Positions 6,104 through 7,341 of a DNA stretch of 7,341 nucleotides are shown in pieces. The stretch comes from Desulfobacterales bacterium (GTDB lineage: Bacteria > Desulfobacterota > Desulfobacteria > Desulfobacterales > C00003060). The notes under the pieces were generated by a model that was not told where the DNA came from, did no database searches, and worked only from the letters and a program-made list of their open reading frames with translations. The stretch is taken from contig JAUWXJ010000120.1 in the NCBI GenBank assembly GCA_030616425.1, forward strand, positions 1 through 7,341, read 5' to 3'. Each line of letters opens with the position of its first letter. Within the stretch, counting starts at the first letter, position 1. The translations under genes were made by a program, and so were the position numbers.

Positions 6104-6138
6104 GTGACAAATGATGGATGACGACTGACCAATGACCA
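6104..6138. repeat. Five tandem degenerate heptamers, consensus ATGACNA, overlapping the lptE start
   Basis: Five 7-base units at 6104-6110, 6111-6117, 6118-6124, 6125-6131 and 6132-6138, for example ATGACGA and ATGACCA. The last unit supplies the lptE start codon and its second codon. The family differs from the tract at 6029-6063, only 40 bases away. Because 7 is not a multiple of 3, the start codons carried by successive units fall in different frames. Confidence 0.65.
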
Positions 6139-6680
6139 ATTTGATCGAGAAACAAGACGGTTATCTAAAGCAAGTAGCCAAGGTAATGATTACTCTCGCT
6201 CTCTTTGTTGCCGTTGCAGCCTGTGGATATCAGTTGAAGGGAACTGGCCTATCCCCACCTGAAGGCGTGCGCACAATCTCGGTTACTGTATTGGAGAACC
6301 GGACATCGGAGTCAGGGATTCAGACCTTCATTACGAGCGATTTGGCGTATGAGTTTACCCGAAGCAAGGTGCTAAGTGTAGTGGACAAGGAGACCGCAGA
6401 TGCGGTTTTGAGCGGCACTGTAGAATCGATGGGTGTGGATACAATATCGCACACCGCCAGTTACGGTTCTGGTGAACGCCGTGTTACGATCACGCTCAAC
6501 TTAACCCTGAAGTCCCGAGACGGCAAGGTCTTATGGTCAGATGCCGCCATTTCGGACCAAGAGGCCTTTGAGGTTTCTGGTAATAAACTTGTTACCGAGA
6601 AGAATAGAAGGACGGCCATAGAAGCCATATCCGAGCGATTGGCCGAAAAGGTCCATAACCGAATTCTTCAGGATTTTTAA
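6132..6680 (+). CDS. lptE: LPS-assembly lipoprotein LptE
   Basis: A 182-aa predicted outer-membrane lipoprotein. In the family, LptE plugs the LptD barrel and helps insert LPS into the outer leaflet. The N-terminus has a basic region (KQVAK), a hydrophobic core (MITLALFVAVAA) and a lipobox VAAC with Cys31 as the probable lipidated residue, followed by GYQLKGTG, the usual LptE/RlpB mature start. The rest is an alpha/beta domain with SVTVLENRTSE, a variable middle and the C-terminal helix ISERLAEKVHNRIL. The start at 6132 is needed because the internal ATG at 6186 leaves only 12 residues before Cys31. No Shine-Dalgarno is visible and the start codon lies in a heptamer tract. The position after leuS matches E. 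coli leuS-lptE, but holA, next in that order, is absent; convergent rpsT follows instead. Confidence 0.87.
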   Translation: MTNLIEKQDGYLKQVAKVMITLALFVAVAACGYQLKGTGLSPPEGVRTISVTVLENRTSESGIQTFITSDLAYEFTRSKVLSVVDKETADAVLSGTVESMGVDTISHTASYGSGERRVTITLNLTLKSRDGKVLWSDAAISDQEAFEVSGNKLVTEKNRRTAIEAISERLAEKVHNRILQDF

Positions 6681-6705
6681 GCCACAGCGTAGACTCAACA
6701 CGTAA

Positions 6706-6972
6706 CTACTTAGCGAGGGCGTTGACCTCTTTGGTCAGGCGGGATATCTTTCTGGAAGCTGTGTTACGGTGGAGGGCTCCTTTTTGAGCTGCCTTATGGA
6801 TAACAGGTATGGCTGCAGCCAGGGCGGTCTGGGCCTGTTCTGGAGCCCCTTCATCGATAGCAATTCTGACACGCTTAATTACGGTTTTCACCTGCGTTCG
6901 GTTTGATTTGTTTCGAAGATTTCTGACCTTATCTTGTTTGGCCCTCTTTATGGCCGATTTGTGGATTGCCAA
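6706..6972 (-). CDS. rpsT: 30S ribosomal protein S20
   Basis: An 88-aa, lysine/arginine-rich protein starting (M)AIHKSAIKRAKQ, with RNLRNKSNRTQVKT and the C-terminal KGALHRNTASRKISRLTKEVN, all typical of S20, which binds 16S rRNA early in 30S assembly. The start codon is TTG (UUG) at 6972-6970: the family N-terminus begins exactly there and AAAGGAG lies 9 bases upstream, so the start is secure. E. coli rpsT also uses UUG, which matters for its autogenous translational control; similar control here is inference. The gene converges on lptE with 25 bases between stop codons and diverges from murJ. Confidence 0.96.
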   Translation of the reverse strand: MAIHKSAIKRAKQDKVRNLRNKSNRTQVKTVIKRVRIAIDEGAPEQAQTALAAAIPVIHKAAQKGALHRNTASRKISRLTKEVNALAK

Positions 6973-7002
6973 AGTCGTTTACTCCTTTCTGCTTTAATTT
7001 AG

Positions 7003-7037
7003 AGTATACTAATAAGTGCCCTCCGAAGACTTGTCAA
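7003..7037 (-). promoter_or_regulatory. Probable sigma70-type promoter of rpsT
   Basis: On the minus strand a perfect TTGACA (7037-7032) is followed after 17 bases by TATTAG (7014-7009), and a better -10-like TATACT lies at 7008-7003 with a 23-base spacing. Either -10 would place the transcript start shortly upstream of the rpsT Shine-Dalgarno (6988-6982). The -35 sits inside a 13-bp palindrome (GACTTG-T-CAAGTC, 7028-7040), which could be an operator or coincidence. Confidence 0.5.
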
Positions 7038-7121
7038 GTCCATTTTTTGTATGTTGGATGTCGTAAGTCTACGGATTGTAGCCTATGCAAAAACTCTTTT
7101 TGAGTTCTAAATACTATTCTT

Positions 7122-7341
7122 ATGCCTGAAACCGCTCGTATAACAAAGGCCGCCGGCGTCGTGGGGGCGGCCACCCTCCTGAGCCGCATTCTCGGATTTA
7201 TCCGGGATGTGGTGGTGGCCTGGTTCTTCGGTGCGGGCATGGCTGCTGATGCATTTTTCGTGGCATTCAGAATTCCGAACCTTCTGCGGAGGCTCTTTGC
7301 AGAGGGTTCCCTTACAATCTCCTTTATCCCGGTTTTTACCC
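7122..7341 (+). CDS. murJ: MurJ/MviN lipid II flippase, N-terminal part, cut by the right edge
   Basis: Seventy-three codons from ATG 7122, open to the window end. The protein begins MPETARITKAAGVVG and continues with TLLSRILGFIRDV, WFFGAGMAADAFFVAFRIP and NLLRRLFAEGSL, the highly conserved first two membrane segments of MurJ in the MOP exporter superfamily. MurJ moves the peptidoglycan precursor lipid II from the inner to the outer face of the cytoplasmic membrane. The conserved arginines of SRILGFIRD and NLLRRLFAEG are intact. No clear Shine-Dalgarno precedes the ATG, but the N-terminus fits the family. It is divergent from rpsT across about 150 bases. The full gene should be roughly 500 codons, so most is missing. 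Confidence 0.93.
   Translation, partial: MPETARITKAAGVVGAATLLSRILGFIRDVVVAWFFGAGMAADAFFVAFRIPNLLRRLFAEGSLTISFIPVFT

Noticed and set aside
1857..6138. Short repeats as a CRISPR array
   Set aside because: Units are 7-9 bases with no regular unique spacers and no cas genes nearby.

Overview
The window looks like a chromosomal housekeeping segment of a Gram-negative bacterium, probably a deltaproteobacterium (Desulfobacterota). This rests on cell-envelope genes (a heptose-nucleotide enzyme, the LPS-assembly lipoprotein LptE, the lipid II flippase MurJ), a LeuRS with a cysteine-rich insert just before its KMSKS loop, and intergenic spacers packed with short degenerate tandem repeats. The taxonomic call is inference: no rRNA or other marker is present.

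Layout. Positions 1-260 (minus) hold the 5' part of an unrecognised, A+T-rich gene running off the left edge. A spacer of about 310 bases follows, with a perfect 13-bp inverted repeat. A plus-strand pair comes next: a nitrilase-superfamily amidase (575-1357) overlapping by 8 bases a stand-alone heptose-1-phosphate adenylyltransferase (rfaE2/hldE C-terminal type, 1350-1832). A small DUF2905-type membrane protein (1969-2190, minus) faces it, with a CACAGAG repeat element between them. Then come a PyrK-like iron-sulfur flavoprotein (2351-3178), a palindromic TACTCC repeat element, leuS (3437-6028), a spacer with two different heptamer tracts, and lptE (6132-6680), whose start codon lies inside the second tract. 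rpsT (6706-6972, minus, UUG start) converges on lptE, and murJ (7122 to the right edge, plus) diverges from rpsT.

How the genes relate. The clearest theme is envelope biogenesis: ADP-heptose supply for LPS core, LPS insertion into the outer membrane, and lipid II flipping for peptidoglycan. Around this sit translation genes (leuS, rpsT), a pyrimidine/redox subunit without its usual PyrD partner, and a probable omega-amidase.

No new multi-gene system, CRISPR array, defence island, intact mobile element or RNA gene is visible. The most unusual content is intergenic: four separate short-period (7-9 nt) tandem-repeat tracts of four different sequence families lie between otherwise ordinary genes. 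Two have inverted arms able to form hairpins, and one supplies the lptE start codon.
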